In this document: positions 11,801 through 21,492 of the stretch, piece after piece
Layout of the letters: each line of letters opens with the position of its first letter
How positions within the stretch are numbered: position 1 is the first letter of the stretch
From: Clytia hemisphaerica
Lineage: Eukaryota > Cnidaria > Hydrozoa > Leptothecata > Clytiidae
Direction: 5' to 3'
DNA length: 64,000 nt
Assembly: GCA_902728285.1 (NCBI GenBank)
Contig: CACVBU010000276.1
Span: 782,458-846,457 of the forward strand
Program-made: the position numbers and the translations under genes
The notes under the pieces: generated by a model
What the model saw: the letters and a program-made list of their open reading frames with translations, nothing else
Database searches by the model: none
What the model was told of the DNA's origin: nothing

Positions 11801-14800
11801 TACCTCGTAATTTTTTTAATCGTAGGGCGAGCATGGTTACAATAGCATACTTCTCCTGTTTCTTTATACCTCCATGTTTTGGATATGTCTCTATCCTGTT
11901 TTTAGCAAAATTTTGAACTTGGCGAAGTCTGGGGGCTGACCGACGAAATTCGGGCACTGTCATATACCAAATCTATTACATATTTTTTACAAAACCTATC
12001 CTTGGGCTCATGGAAAATGAAGCTAAAGTAATAGAGGTTTTTCAGCTTTTCTAAGCTACATAATTTCTGCCATTATGGAAACACTTTCGATTGGCGTGAG
12101 CGCCCGACTTTATAGACGATGCTATCGTCCGTTTAAAGGTCAGTAAACGCGGGAAAAGTTCGGGCGTCAGGGCGGTTTACGGGAAAAAAGTGGTGGTAGA
12201 GTTTTGGAACAAAATTGGTATCGTCTACACTGTAAACATCTCCGCCACTGCTTACTCCACCCGAATTTATCACACCTCTCCTAAACTATTCCCTTTTTTA
12301 GTGATCTTGTGCAGACGATAGGATCGTCGACCGACTTTACGAATTCGAACGCGTTATTCTATAATGGCGGATTTTCCTTAAGGGCTCTGACCATAGTGAA
12401 TTTTTCAAAATTGCCGTGTTTAAAATGTGTTTTCTGACTGATGTAACCAACAAAACTATGGCATGTTATACATTTTCTGTTAGACAAACTATTCCTGAAT
12501 CTGAAAATTCAAAAATTGCATTGAAGAAATTTGATGAAAAAGAAAATGAAGACTTTTGTGAGGAAGAGTATTTCAACTTTGAAGAGCTTAGTTTCGGCGA
12601 AGAAAAAATATTTTGAAAAAATTTTCGCAGTAGATGGTGTATCTTTTACCGAACAATAAAAATTTTTGCGGAAAATTTTTGTAAATGCTTCTTTGTCTCG
12701 AAATCTTCAAAATAGTGGTTTTTCATCAATTGTTTATCTGAATTTTGCTTAAAAAACAGTCATAACTCAAAAAAGTTAATTACCCATTAAAAATAAGCAT
12801 TTTTTGTAAAAGAGGGTGATGCAACATATTATTACCATATTTTTAAAGTTCATAACGTCATTTTTGCAATTAAATTTTTGACTAGTCATAGCTTTCACTA
12901 AATGCCCACGCAGAAGATCATGTCATGCACTTAAAGCTTTTAATGCTTTAAAGATTAAAGTAGTAAAAATAATCAGGAATAATTGATTGATTTAATTATT
13001 GAATGATTGATTAATTGATTGAGGCATATGCTTGAAAAAAAAATTATATTCCATTAACACAATACTTGAAGAATTCATATACAATACAATGTAATACAGC
13101 TTGATAATTTGATAAAATTTAAGGAAAAGCTTCTCAAAAGTATATTTCAAAAATTATGGTATCATTAGCTTACTGGTTTTCACATCTCCTGTTTGTTTTT
13201 TTTCTCCCAGTTTCTTTCTTACAACAATATATGTCATGATTATTATTCACAATAGACCTTTTCTGATAATGCCGCAGACATCTTAGATTGTAGGCAAAAT
13301 ATATATAGCGGTGAATAAATCAACAAGGCAACCAATCAGAAATAACTTGTTTTTTTTCATTGGCTGCTATATTTCAACATTTCTCTGTTGCTACTTTGCC
13401 TAATAAACAATAGTCAAGAGGATACTGCGTATAAAATTTATCAAAAAGTTCTGTGCCATCTTAAATTGGGTGAAATAGAAACCAATCCTACTTAAGGCCC
13501 GGGCTCCACTTGTGTACGCTGTGATTGCACTTCTCAAGCAAAATCTTCTATGTTGTTGGCCAAAAGAAAAATAAAGAAATGCCATTGTGCTTCATTCAGA
13601 CGTACAGTCGAGAAAAGTTAAAATGCGCCTAAATTTCTTTTCAAGTGCATAGTACTTTTTCATGATGCAATCTTTTCTCCAAGCTCAAAGGATTGAATCC
13701 ATTAAGATGATCGCAGCGCAGACAATGAAGAGACGTGCCTTCAGGAAGCTAGACTTTTTGAGTTTATAGCTAGCTATATACTTTCACTTTATGGTGTTTC
13801 TGTATGACTGTCTGTGTACCTAGTCTAACCACTGTTAAATGCCTTCCGGAAGGTCTCTACTAACTTGGAAAGCCAGAATTGGAGCTATTTCACCAAACCA
13901 CTGGAGCGTAAGTTATTTAGGCTATCAAAACTGCATGAAAAAGTTGAACGTGCGCATGTAAAGTTAAACGAGTAAACAAACTTTTTTCAGGTTTTTGAAA
14001 TAGATTTAATACCACACTGAAAAGACAGTAAAAACACTCTAAGTGAGGTAAATTATTTTGAAGACCAAAAGAAAAAGTTTGTTTACATTGATTGACATTC
14101 AACATTCATTCAACCACGTTTGGATTCAACTTTACATATACGTACATCATTCAACTTTTTTGTACTTTGCCGGTATCTTGTTTTACTAAGTTAAGAAGGA
14201 CTTTCTCGAGTTACGACCATATGATGGTATTTAAAGCTCAAGAAGCCCTATAAACAATAAAGGTAGTTATTAATAAAATAACAGACAAAAATAAATAAAT
14301 TAGAGTTTGAACAAAAATATCAACTGTACATTGAAAACTTGTGTAAATTTCTTTAAAGATTCCGGAAAAAGAATTCAAATCATTGCTGAAGTGAACTTCT
14401 GACTAAATAACAGTAGTTAGTATTCAGTTTCAAAGACAAGAAACTAAATTTGACATACCAAACACTTTTTCCAGTCAATGAATCAGCTCATCATTATAAC
14501 CAGTCTGCCATTTTGTTTGTTTTGATTTGCACAAGTAATATTGTAATTTGTGTTATATCATACACCTGTTATAATTTGCATTTATAACACTCGCTTCAGC
14601 TTTTCAGTGGTAAATCAAAACTAATAACATGTAATATGTAATAATGGTAATAGCATATAATAACGTAATATGAAAATATTTATACAACCGAAAAAACCCG
14701 AATATTTTACGGAAGAGACTAACTACGGGGATGCTTGCGCGACAACAAACAACAAAATTTCGAGATTCCAGTCCAATATCTATGCGTGAAGCTATGAGTG

Positions 14801-15232
14801 CCTCCTCGTCGCTGCGCTCCTGCGGGGGCAATTACTCTTAAGGGATTCGATTAAAAAGCAATTTATAAAGGCAATTTTTCGTTAAAGGTGTTAAGGAAAA
14901 TGAAATATAACTTTTATGTTCAAATACCAAAATCAATTTTTGGACTATGGTCAGAGCCCTTAAGTTACTTAACTTTTACGAAATCTGAAAAACAAAGACT
15001 AACTAAAACAATACAACATTCACATCTGGTAGACATCAGAAGTTGAATGAGAGCTACCTTTATATGATGTAGTTATGCCAGTTTTGACCAATCTTTCTTC
15101 TAAACTACCCAGCATTGTATCCAGTACCGTGAGACATTCAGTGAGACGTTCTGCATCAGGAGGGAGTTGGATCTCCTCGCATTCTTCATCCGATGGAATC
15201 GATGGAATCGAGGGAATCGAAGAAACTGACAT
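5831..15232 (-). CDS. Paxillin/leupaxin-family LIM adaptor, 4 coding exons
   Basis: Coding exons on the minus strand are 15058-15232, 10618-10829, 9524-9748 and 5831-6106, with joins in phases 1, 0 and 0, giving 295 aa. Exon 1 encodes a Ser/Pro/acidic start and one LD motif, LDTMLGSL (residues 37-44). Exons 2-4 encode four tandem LIM zinc domains, starting at Cys61, Cys120, Cys180 and Cys235. The last domain has FHPEHF, LNNGTYKE, PYCEKCY and a short tail, matching the final LIM domain of paxillin, Hic-5 and leupaxin. LIM3 is about three residues shorter than usual in its first finger. Family members link integrin adhesions, kinases and actin, with LIM3/4 targeting them to adhesions. The protein is shorter than vertebrate relatives, so more LD exons could lie upstream. 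The ATG sits just after a weak AG at 15236-15237. Intron 3 contains another gene on the same strand. Confidence 0.85.
6590..6860 (+). repeat. Dispersed repeat, inverted partner of 40795-41040
   Basis: A segment of about 260 bp containing TTGACAGGGATGTGGAGCAA and GGTCAGAAAGAGGAAAAG recurs in reverse complement at 40795-41040. Open frames through both copies give the same peptide fragment (LTGMWSKIGQKEEK). That similarity reflects the shared repeat, not a gene. Confidence 0.6.
7141..7146 (-). promoter_or_regulatory. AATAAA polyadenylation signal of the nested gene
   Basis: TTTATT on the plus strand reads AATAAA on the minus strand, about 18 bp past the TGA of the nested repeat-protein gene. 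The position is consistent with that gene having its own 3' end inside the host intron. Confidence 0.5.
7164..8561 (-). CDS. Intronless gene for a six-repeat protein (KLITFVDRNGVE repeats), nested in the LIM gene intron
   Basis: An uninterrupted frame of about 465 codons lies in the LIM gene's 3.4-kb intron, on the same strand. The start is taken as ATG at 8561, because an in-frame TAA lies just upstream. The first ~95 residues are basic and Ser/Asn-rich, with KGKNRKHNKKGKGR. Six repeats of about 32 residues follow, separated by Ser/Asn/Pro linkers. Each has the form KLITFVDRNGVE, then LTVTESKYQQL, then KECGLLPP. Repeat 4 lacks the middle part. The last ~55 residues look helical and charged, ending DDGDW. 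No signal peptide or membrane span is visible. I do not recognise the repeat and assign no function. The regular period argues against chance. A retrogene or domesticated element is possible. Confidence 0.7.
   Translation of the reverse strand: MMQKASQDYRRGADRYLKRVDLELPKKSCDNQISSSSAANNQDSRKGKNRKHNKKGKGRNTRVYTSNYQTFSKKHNDSLNTNDREKSSPIINSKPSAKLITFIDRNGVEVTVSHSKYQQLKECGLILLPPLQKPDSAANSHCNKVAEKPTPKLITFVDRNGVELTVTESKYKQLKECGLLPPTVHQPLQNKSKSSTKSQRNNVTEKSTRKMVIFVDRNGTEVTVSTSKFEQMKERGLLLPSKVSPSQDKSNSAANSHPGKVTENLAPKLVTFGHVDRNGVEIKNNGGLIPETVTPPLRNKSDSAIKSHRNKIAEKTAPKLITFVNQNGVELTVSHSKYQQLKKCGLLPPSQKPNSVANSHCNKVAKKPTPKLITFVDRNGVELTVTESKYQQLQESGLFPPTTLTPSQTKFNTIAERNKREDKQSLQLLLQLTKDEAISKERLAFADKLMKVAQEASLPEDDGDW
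8580..9523. other. Intron sequence upstream of the nested gene
   Basis: No further gene is seen. The region would have to hold any promoter of the nested gene, but I cannot point to one. AAGGTTCC near 9353 and GGAACCTT near 9409 form a short inverted pair. Confidence 0.4.
9992..10406. mobile_element. TTAA-flanked, piggyBac-like MITE (415 bp)
   Basis: The element begins CACGTTCACTACTGAG and ends CTCGTAGTCGAACGTG, an imperfect terminal inverted repeat. It is flanked by TTAA on both sides (9988-9991 and 10407-10410). A TTAA target duplication with CACGTT-type ends is typical of the piggyBac superfamily. No transposase frame is present. It lies in LIM gene intron 2. Confidence 0.7.
10812..11035 (-). 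repeat. ~109-bp tandem duplication spanning a LIM exon splice acceptor
   Basis: The unit starting CACATTGTGCGCAAACTCC at 10812 recurs at 10921. Each unit holds the first ~18 bp of LIM exon 2, its polypyrimidine tract and acceptor, and adjacent intron. The outer copy is a decoy acceptor: read in frame it gives VCAQCEKKQSHS and then a stop. Traces of a third, eroded copy follow after 11035. Confidence 0.7.
11200..11876 (+). mobile_element. P-like CA...TG MITE, copy 1 (677 bp)
   Basis: Left terminus CATAGAGGTATAAAGAAA is complementary to right terminus TTTCTTTATACCTCCATG, with pairing extending over CAGGAGA. It is flanked by a direct TTTTGGA (11193-11199 and 11877-11883), a 7-bp target duplication. 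A second copy of equal length lies inverted at 36184-36860. CA...TG ends with 7-8 bp duplications suit the P superfamily. No transposase is encoded, so it would be non-autonomous. It sits in LIM intron 1. Confidence 0.8.
12425..12616 (+). CDS. Short acidic open frame inside the TTAA element
   Basis: A 63-codon frame starts 43 bp inside the left terminus. The product is acidic near its end (DEKENEDFCEEEYFNFEEL). An AATAAA at 12655-12660 follows the stop by about 40 bp, as an expressed element gene might have. I do not recognise it. It may be a remnant of an element-encoded protein or a chance frame. Confidence 0.25.
   Translation: MCFLTDVTNKTMACYTFSVRQTIPESENSKIALKKFDEKENEDFCEEEYFNFEELSFGEEKIF
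13496..13740. mobile_element. AGGCC-family Harbinger-like MITE, copy 1 (diverged)
   Basis: It begins GGCCCGGGCTCCACTTG after TTAA and ends with GATCGCAGCGC and GAGACGTGCCT. Both ends and the interior line up with the better preserved copy at 21251-21492. It is nested inside the 2.58-kb TTAA element, so it inserted later. Confidence 0.5.
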
Positions 15233-18160
15233 TTTTCTGTTGTGGTGTTATTAGACCTAAAAAGGATATATGGAAAGTAACATTTGTAAATAAAAGTTGG
15301 TCTGCGATTGCATCCAGAGGCGATCTAAGACTTAGGGAAAGTTTTATACGGCGAAATGCTATAAGAGTCACTAATCTTGACTAAGGAAGGAAGAAACATT
15401 CATATAGGCAATAGATCATATGGCAATAAGTCCCATTTAGATAATCAGGAGCATATTGCGGCATGTTGAAACAAATATTGTCTCTTATGACTTTATTTTT
15501 TACATAAAAGAATGAACCCTTTTTTATTAACCCTTTAAATTATTCTGCCTTAGAAAAAATAAATTTATCCAAATAAAATGAAAGATCATCCGAATTCTTG
15601 AAATCATGCAAAACAAAACGCTCCACATTTCCAGAATTTAAATTAGTTTACAAGACATCTATTTGCCATCTCAACATCACTCCTTCGAACCAACTTTCCT
15701 TGATGATGTTATTTTTCATTGTTTTTATAACAACATCATCATTTGACAGTGACCTAACAAGGATGAAATAACATTTTTAGGGGATATGTTTATAGTTTTT
15801 ATGGACAAAAATGTTGGCGGATAATTATTTCCTATTTAATGTAAGAAATTTATTTTATCCCCTCCCCCTCCTATTGGCAAGAATCTTTTCATCATTTTTC
15901 TGATCTTATCCAATATTTTTTAATCCTAGAATCTTGTTTTAAGAAGGAACGTCCCCAACTTCAGTAGGCCCCATTTAGATCAAACCCATGACAAATATAT
16001 CGACCTATTTTTGTTGTTTATGAGTTTGTTTCTTACAAAAAGGATGAACCCTGTTTTTGTTGCCCTTATATTCCTGATTTAGTTTAGATAAATGAATTTA
16101 GTGATTTCAAAACATGGTTTGGTGACGGTAGATCGTTATGATCCTTTCTTTAGATTAGTCATTCACTTAAGCGCCGTCTATTCTGGCTGTCTAGGCCATG
16201 ATATATTTAATTGACAACGAGACTGAGAATCATACGAGATAATCCCCGCAATAACCTCGTGAGTTTTTCCAGAGAAAAACGTATATCCCCTGTTGAAGAG
16301 GTCAATTTCCGTTCGAAGGGGCAAGGTTTGATATGTGGATATTCAAAGATCTATAAAAAGTAACTGAAATTCCAAGGAGTTACAGTATTTTCGACAAGGT
16401 TTGATATGTGGATATTCAAAGATCTATCAAAAATAACTGAAATTCTAGGGAGATTTTCAAGCCAAAAAAGATTGGACTTCCTCAACACGAGGTATACGGT
16501 TTTTTTCTGGGAAATCTCAATACACTACACAAAATCCTAGCAGACACGTCCAAATTACCACTGAAAAAGTTATATAAGGACATGTTTTGTACCAAAGTCC
16601 ATGATTTTTAAATTCAGATTTATCTCAAAACTATTCTTAAGTTAGGGGGCCACTTCGCTACACTAATGACGTCGTAATTTCAAAAGACAGCCTGATCAAA
16701 TTCGCCCCCTCCCCTCTGTAAAAAGCCGAAATTCGACAGGTACATTTTCTTCCGTCTTATGATTAGAGGTTTTAGCTTCACCTTATTGCAGTATTTTATT
16801 CAATAAGTTTTACCTTTTTCAATTGATCAAAATACCCACGCACTTCCGATCAGGCCATTGGGGTTGTTTTGGGAGCTCAAATAGCTTGTGGTTCGAAATT
16901 GTTTCGTGACATCTCTTTAAAAAACTTATACCATCACGCTACATACTTCAAATAATTTTCCTATCTGTAAGAACCCCTGTTCGTTGCTGGAAAATATCTT
17001 TATAATAGCATTTGCATCAACGCGTTTGGGATTCTTAAAAATAGTTTTCTCCCGGGTTCCTATTTTCCATAGTTCTACCCGTGACGAGATTTCAGTTCGG
17101 TAAAATTGACCAATCTCAGATTAGTTATTGATAAATGATTAACGAGCTCTAAGTAAAATTTTGACTAAACGGTTTTGTAGGGAGCTGTAGAAAGATGAAA
17201 TAGCGATTGGGTAAACTTGGGAAGAATTATAGGAGAAAATTTAGTAAGTTTTGATAAACTGCGCTAAATTGGTTAATGAACAAGAACCGTATAAATCTGT
17301 CTCAATGATTCCACTAGAATCCTTATTTTGTATAAAAATCTCTTTGAATCATAGTGGATATAAATTCTTAAATGCATTAAAATCAAGTGCTAAAGGAGAT
17401 AAGTAAAGTTGATATTTTATGTGGATAGCTTAGCAATCTAGAGGACTTTTAGACATTCTTTCGATTGTTTTCACGTTGGCTCATAACCAACCGGCTCAGC
17501 CATCTAAGGGAACCTTGGAAGCAGCGGAGATTCAAACTGTAAAGGTGCTGACGCCTTGATCACTTGACCATTTCTCCTTATCGGCAACTCTCTCTAATTC
17601 GATGTTTAAAGGGCCAAGCAACTCTCTCTAATTCGATGTTCAAAGGGACCAAGAGTCTTCTTTAGATTAGAGATTGGTTCGTATCATGGAATAATCTGTA
17701 CACAGATCCGATATCTAAGGCTAATTTCAAAATTCGTTGCCGTGGAGGGTCTGTTACCATTGTCTTTTCTGATTTGAGATTTTTCGAACCGACTGTTTCG
17801 ATGGAGTGCGGGTGAGAGAGGGGAGAAGTGTTGCTATTTATAAATCATACTTCATCGCAGAGGTTTCCGTACCGGAGTTTTTTTATCAAACTTAGCAATG
17901 CATACAGAATGTTCTATGAAATAAATGTGAGATACACTCTGGACAGAGTAATTATGGAAGGTATTTTTCAGTTGATTGGAACTAATATCGTACTGACCAC
18001 TATCAACTCGAATCAGATATTTTCGACTGTATTTAGTATCGAGGTTGAAGAGCCCACGTGGTACATCCCTCCCAAATGATTTCCTCATGGAAGGTTATAA
18101 GGCACTTAAAGTATTAATTACCTGATTAAAATCTTGTTTAGAATACACAAAGAGATAAAA
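15233..18160. repeat. Gene-poor stretch with short direct duplications
   Basis: No gene is supported. A segment of about 115 bp near 15430-15545 (CCCATTTAGAT, then an AAAAGAATGAACCC block) recurs diverged at 15965-16085. A 55-bp block starting CAAGGTTTGATATGTGGATA at 16322 recurs at 16395. Any unseen 5' exon of the LIM gene would lie here. Confidence 0.5.
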
Positions 18161-18328
18161 TGGACGATTTTATCAGATTAACGTGAAATCTCAGATTTGA
18201 CCCCCGAATATTGCCCACAATGCTTTGCGCATAAATAAGTTCACGGTGAAATTTTTTCCACACAAAGCATTATGGGGAATTCTCGGGGGTCAAATCTGAG
18301 TTTTCATGTGAGGCCGATATCGTCTATT
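18161..18328. repeat. Palindromic MITE-like element
   Basis: CTCAGATTTGACCCCCGAA (18190) pairs with CTCGGGGGTCAAATCTGAG (ending 18300). Pairing continues inward over ACAATGCTTTG/CAAAGCATTAT and outward imperfectly through ACGTGAAA/TTTCATGT. The total arm is about 60 bp. There is no coding content. Confidence 0.65.
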
Positions 18329-18367
18329 CACCATGTAGATTTTTAAGGTATCATTGTCTCTTGTCTT

Positions 18368-19512
18368 TCACTTTATGAAATGTGAGGAATTTACTATCCA
18401 ATTAGCGTCCCTTGCTATGTTAAAGTTTTGATAATCTTTGAATGAGAAATGCGTTCTTTCTATCTCGTTTTTATTCAGATATAAGGCACCAATTTCGTCA
18501 TGCCGACTGATGTTGCTTTTAACAGATGTTTTTGCAGAAAGATCCTGTTCGTCACTTTCCTGCAGTTTATCAAAGTTCAGTCGCCTTCCTGTCTCGCGGT
18601 GATTCAAGTCGCTTTTAAAGGTAAGATTTTCTCTTTTATTTATTTCGTTCGATTTGATGTATGACCTTCTAGGCTATTCACTGAATATTTAAAGTCTTTT
18701 TAAAGAGTATTTAAATTCTTTCATTCTGTCGTGAGACATCTCTGGAGTTAACATATGGTATATCATCAAATGGCGTTGATGAAAATGGATAGTGTTTTTG
18801 TATGTATATCTTATCGGGGAAAACTTCGTCGGAGAAATATGACGAAATTTTGGCCAAGTGACGAATATTTTTCCCCGACGAAAATTTTCCCCGACGAAGT
18901 TTTCCCCGATAAGGTATACTTCATTTCTCTTGATTTCTCAAAAGTGTCGGTGATATAGTCTGAATCAAGCAGTTTGTATAGAATGCTCCCTGTGGTTCTG
19001 CGATTCCGACCGAGATTCCGGCGACAAAAGTTTTTGATGTTAGAAGAAAGCCGGTCATTTAGAAGCGTTTTTGTTTTATATAGGAATGGGAGGGCGGATC
19101 TGCTTCTTTCAATGCTAGCTCATTAAAAAGGTCACAAACTTTCAACAAAAGAATTCAAATCTCGCAAAACCTTGCAGATTTTTTATTCCTTCCCTAGATA
19201 GGACTTTTACTCATTTAAAACTTTAATTTTGTTTCTTAAAAAAGTTCTGTCAAAACTGGTATTAACATTTACTGCCACATTTGAAACGAAATCTACTGTG
19301 TTGCGGATATTATATAATTGATGGAGGATTTGTGTGACGTCAGCAGGTGTTAATCCGGCGTTGATTGAAACGAAGGGATTGAACATGTCATGCTTTGAAT
19401 TTATCTGAGTGTTGTTTGTATCTTTGTATGATTTTATTGATTCTTCAGTGTTCTGTCTTAGATGGATTTCGGTCTCATTGAAGTGAAGAGGTTTTTCTGT
19501 CTCAAAATTCAT
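18368..19512 (-). CDS. Possible two-exon gene, 200-aa protein of unknown function
   Basis: Minus-strand exon A runs 19512-19211 from an ATG. It ends at a GTAAAA donor in phase 2. Exon B runs 18668-18368 after a CCTAG acceptor and restores the frame (GA|A), ending in TGA. The protein is hydrophilic, with no signal peptide or membrane segment. One stretch reads like a folded domain (VSINAGLTPADVTQILHQLY). A Lys/Asn/Glu-rich C-terminal half follows. In-frame stops lie just upstream of the ATG, next to a possible acceptor (TTGATATTTTAG). The intron holds a hairpin element at 18804. Both splice sites are weak, and I recognise no family. It could instead be two chance frames. Confidence 0.4.
18804..18919. 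repeat. Hairpin MITE with 26-bp arms (TTATCGGGG type)
   Basis: GTATATCTTATCGGGGAAAA pairs with TTTTCCCCGATAAGGTATAC, and the arms continue through CTTCGTCGG/CCGACGAAG. The right half holds a second CCCCGACGAAAATTTT block. The element is 116 bp, in the intron of the candidate gene at 18368-19512. Confidence 0.7.
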
Positions 19513-19667
19513 CAAGATTCACTAAAATATCAAGAATGTGTGCTGTGTAAGATCTATTTTCTATCTTGCTTACAAAAAAACATCAGAAAAATACATTTCA
19601 TATCCCGCTTTAACTCGGTTTCACTTACCATGAATGAGTTCGTGTCTCGATTCCAATAATAAACAAA

Positions 19668-19850
19668 GACTAGAGTCCAACCTCCTATGTAGAATTCGAT
19701 GCCATTTATTTCCTACTAGTGCGAACCTCGTGGTTTTCATACAAAACGCTAGAAAGGGCTAGATTCAATCCGCTTTCTGAAATTCAACACGAATTCTAAG
19801 GCTTCATTTTTTCTTGCTTGAGATAGTTGAAGGTTCACCTCTAAGAGGCC
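19668..19850 (+). repeat. GAATCTCC dispersed repeat family, copy 1
   Basis: The unit starts AGAGTCCAACCTCCTATGTAG. It includes CCATTTATTTCCTAC, then GGTTTTCATACAAAACGC and AGATTCAATCCGC, and ends near CTTGCTTGAGATAGTTGAAG and CACCTCTA. The same order of blocks occurs at 31862-32085 and 47286-47430, and in reverse at 23752-24010 and 30100-30240. The type is unresolved (SINE or MITE). Confidence 0.6.
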
Positions 19851-19933
19851 CCCCAGCGGTTTGCGTGATGGAGTGATTGGGACTTTTTTCTTGCGTGATG
19901 CTGTGATTAGAGGTGCCGCTTGGGGGGCCTCCT
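19845..19933. repeat. GC-rich hairpin
   Basis: GAGGCCCCCCAGCGG pairs with CCGCTTGGGGGGCCTC about 55 bp away. The loop contains two copies of TTGCGTGATG. It directly follows the repeat copy at 19668-19850 and may be part of it. Confidence 0.55.
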
Positions 19934-21250
19934 CTAACTTTCGGTTTGAAACTCAATATATAGATATCTGTCTCAAAACCGCAAAAGTCTCCAGTCTCCT
20001 GTCCAAAAATCCGTTAACAAGACTCGTAAGTTTGCGTGACCTGCTTAGCTACTGTTGTACATGTTTTTGCACGTTCTAGCTTTATCCAATTATTTTTCAA
20101 AAGATGCAACTTAAGCCTCATTAGAGCAAGCGCAACAAATGCCAAGAGAAAGTATTACAGTTCATAATCCAATCAATGTTACTGATGAATGGCTTCTTAA
20201 TTAAGATCAAATTAGCAATGTTCGTCCATTATTTTCCATAAATACATTCTAAACTTGTCAACAGGATATTAGCAAGGCTTACAAAGAATCAAATGTTGAT
20301 ATCATTAACGGTAAAAGGTAGGACCTAAAACAAATTGAGTTAGTTGGTATTAAAGTTACGCTACGATCATAACAAGGTATTCACTGTTCGTTCATATATA
20401 TGGTTGATGGGTTGAGTTCGATTTTTTGGGAGATGTGATTGAAATTTGTATTCAGAATGGATCCCTTGATGGTTATAACTGCGAAGTTTCGACGTTTTTT
20501 GCTCAAAGGTTCAAGTCCAAACTTTAAACGAAAGGAGTTGCATCTTATAAATTAAGGTATTGATTTTATTTTGAAGCGATGATTCAGGCAGTGTTGAATT
20601 TTCAAAATGGATGACATTTTTTTAAGAGCTCCATTTCTATGAGTATGATTTTCGTTTACTCAGTAACTTTTGCGGTAAAGAACTTTTCAAAATGTACAAA
20701 ATGGTAGCGTATAGGAAGGAGTAAGTTGACGCAGATACTGAGAAATTAAAGACAATTTTATCTGAAAAAGGTATCGATAAATTCCTTATCCCGGTAGTCA
20801 ACAACTTTGAATATGGTGAAAAAATATTTCGAAAACTTTATCAACTTGAAACTTAACACTAACACTCTCAAGTTGCTAAAGATGTTTTTATCATTATTTA
20901 GTAGACATTTTTGACAGCTAAATACTATGTTATGATGCCTAAACTCTTGGCAAAGCCTTTAATCGGTGTTAAATATTCTCCACTTAAAAATTGCTTTCAT
21001 TTTACTAGAATGACCCGCTAGCGCAATAAAATGCGGTCCTTTATGTTATACAACTAGAGGATTAATGTTTTCATATTTATTTTTGATGCTTCAGAAATTC
21101 TCACTTTGGAATCAAAGCGTTGACAGATGCACACCAGAACTTTTTAATGCATTACCGAACCTTATATGTTGTTTGCTCAACATTGCAATAAATACTGCTT
21201 TTTATAACTTTAAAATATTTTCATCTGACCTCAAAAAATGTCTAAACTAA
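19934..21250. other. Intergenic, no feature recognised
   Basis: Short open frames only, without codon structure or splice sites that I can join. AT-rich sequence. Confidence 0.4.
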
Positions 21251-21492
21251 AGGCCGGTCTCCACTAACGCGCACTGCGACCGCACCGTTTGGCTTCAATC
21301 TTTTTTGCCTGGAAAAAAGATTACATCATGAAAATGTAGCGCGCGCTCGAAAAAAAAGTTGAATAAATTTCAACTTTTTTCAACCGTTACGTCAGATCGT
21401 GCCATTGGAATTGCTTCATTTTTCTTTTAACAATAGCGTGGAAGCTTTGTTAGATAAAGTTTGATCGCAGCGCGCGCAAATGGAGACCGGCT
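21251..21492. mobile_element. AGGCC-family Harbinger-like MITE, copy 2
   Basis: It begins AGGCCGGTCTCCACT and ends GGAGACCGGCT, with TAA on both sides (21248-21250 and 21493-21495). TAA target duplications are typical of PIF/Harbinger elements. Interior blocks include GCGCGCGCTC and AACAATAGCGTGGAAGC. It is 242 bp with no transposase. Confidence 0.75.

Larger units (their letters stand above)
12382..14959. mobile_element. TTAA-flanked DNA element, 2.58 kb
   Basis: GGGCTCTGACCATAG at 12382 is matched by its exact complement CTATGGTCAGAGCCC ending at 14959. TTAA flanks both ends (12378-12381 and 14960-14963). This fits the TTAA-inserting group (piggyBac or Kolobok). I see no transposase, only a short acidic frame near the left end and a Harbinger-like MITE inserted inside. 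The element is probably non-autonomous or decayed, and lies in LIM intron 1. Confidence 0.65.

Noticed and set aside
11742..11963. 73-codon minus-strand frame
   Set aside because: It crosses the right end of the 677-bp CA...TG MITE. Part of it is therefore element sequence and part flank.
14604..14831. 75-codon minus-strand frame with hydrophobic end
   Set aside because: It lies inside the TTAA element, has no recognisable motif, and the hydrophobic part is AT-rich low complexity.
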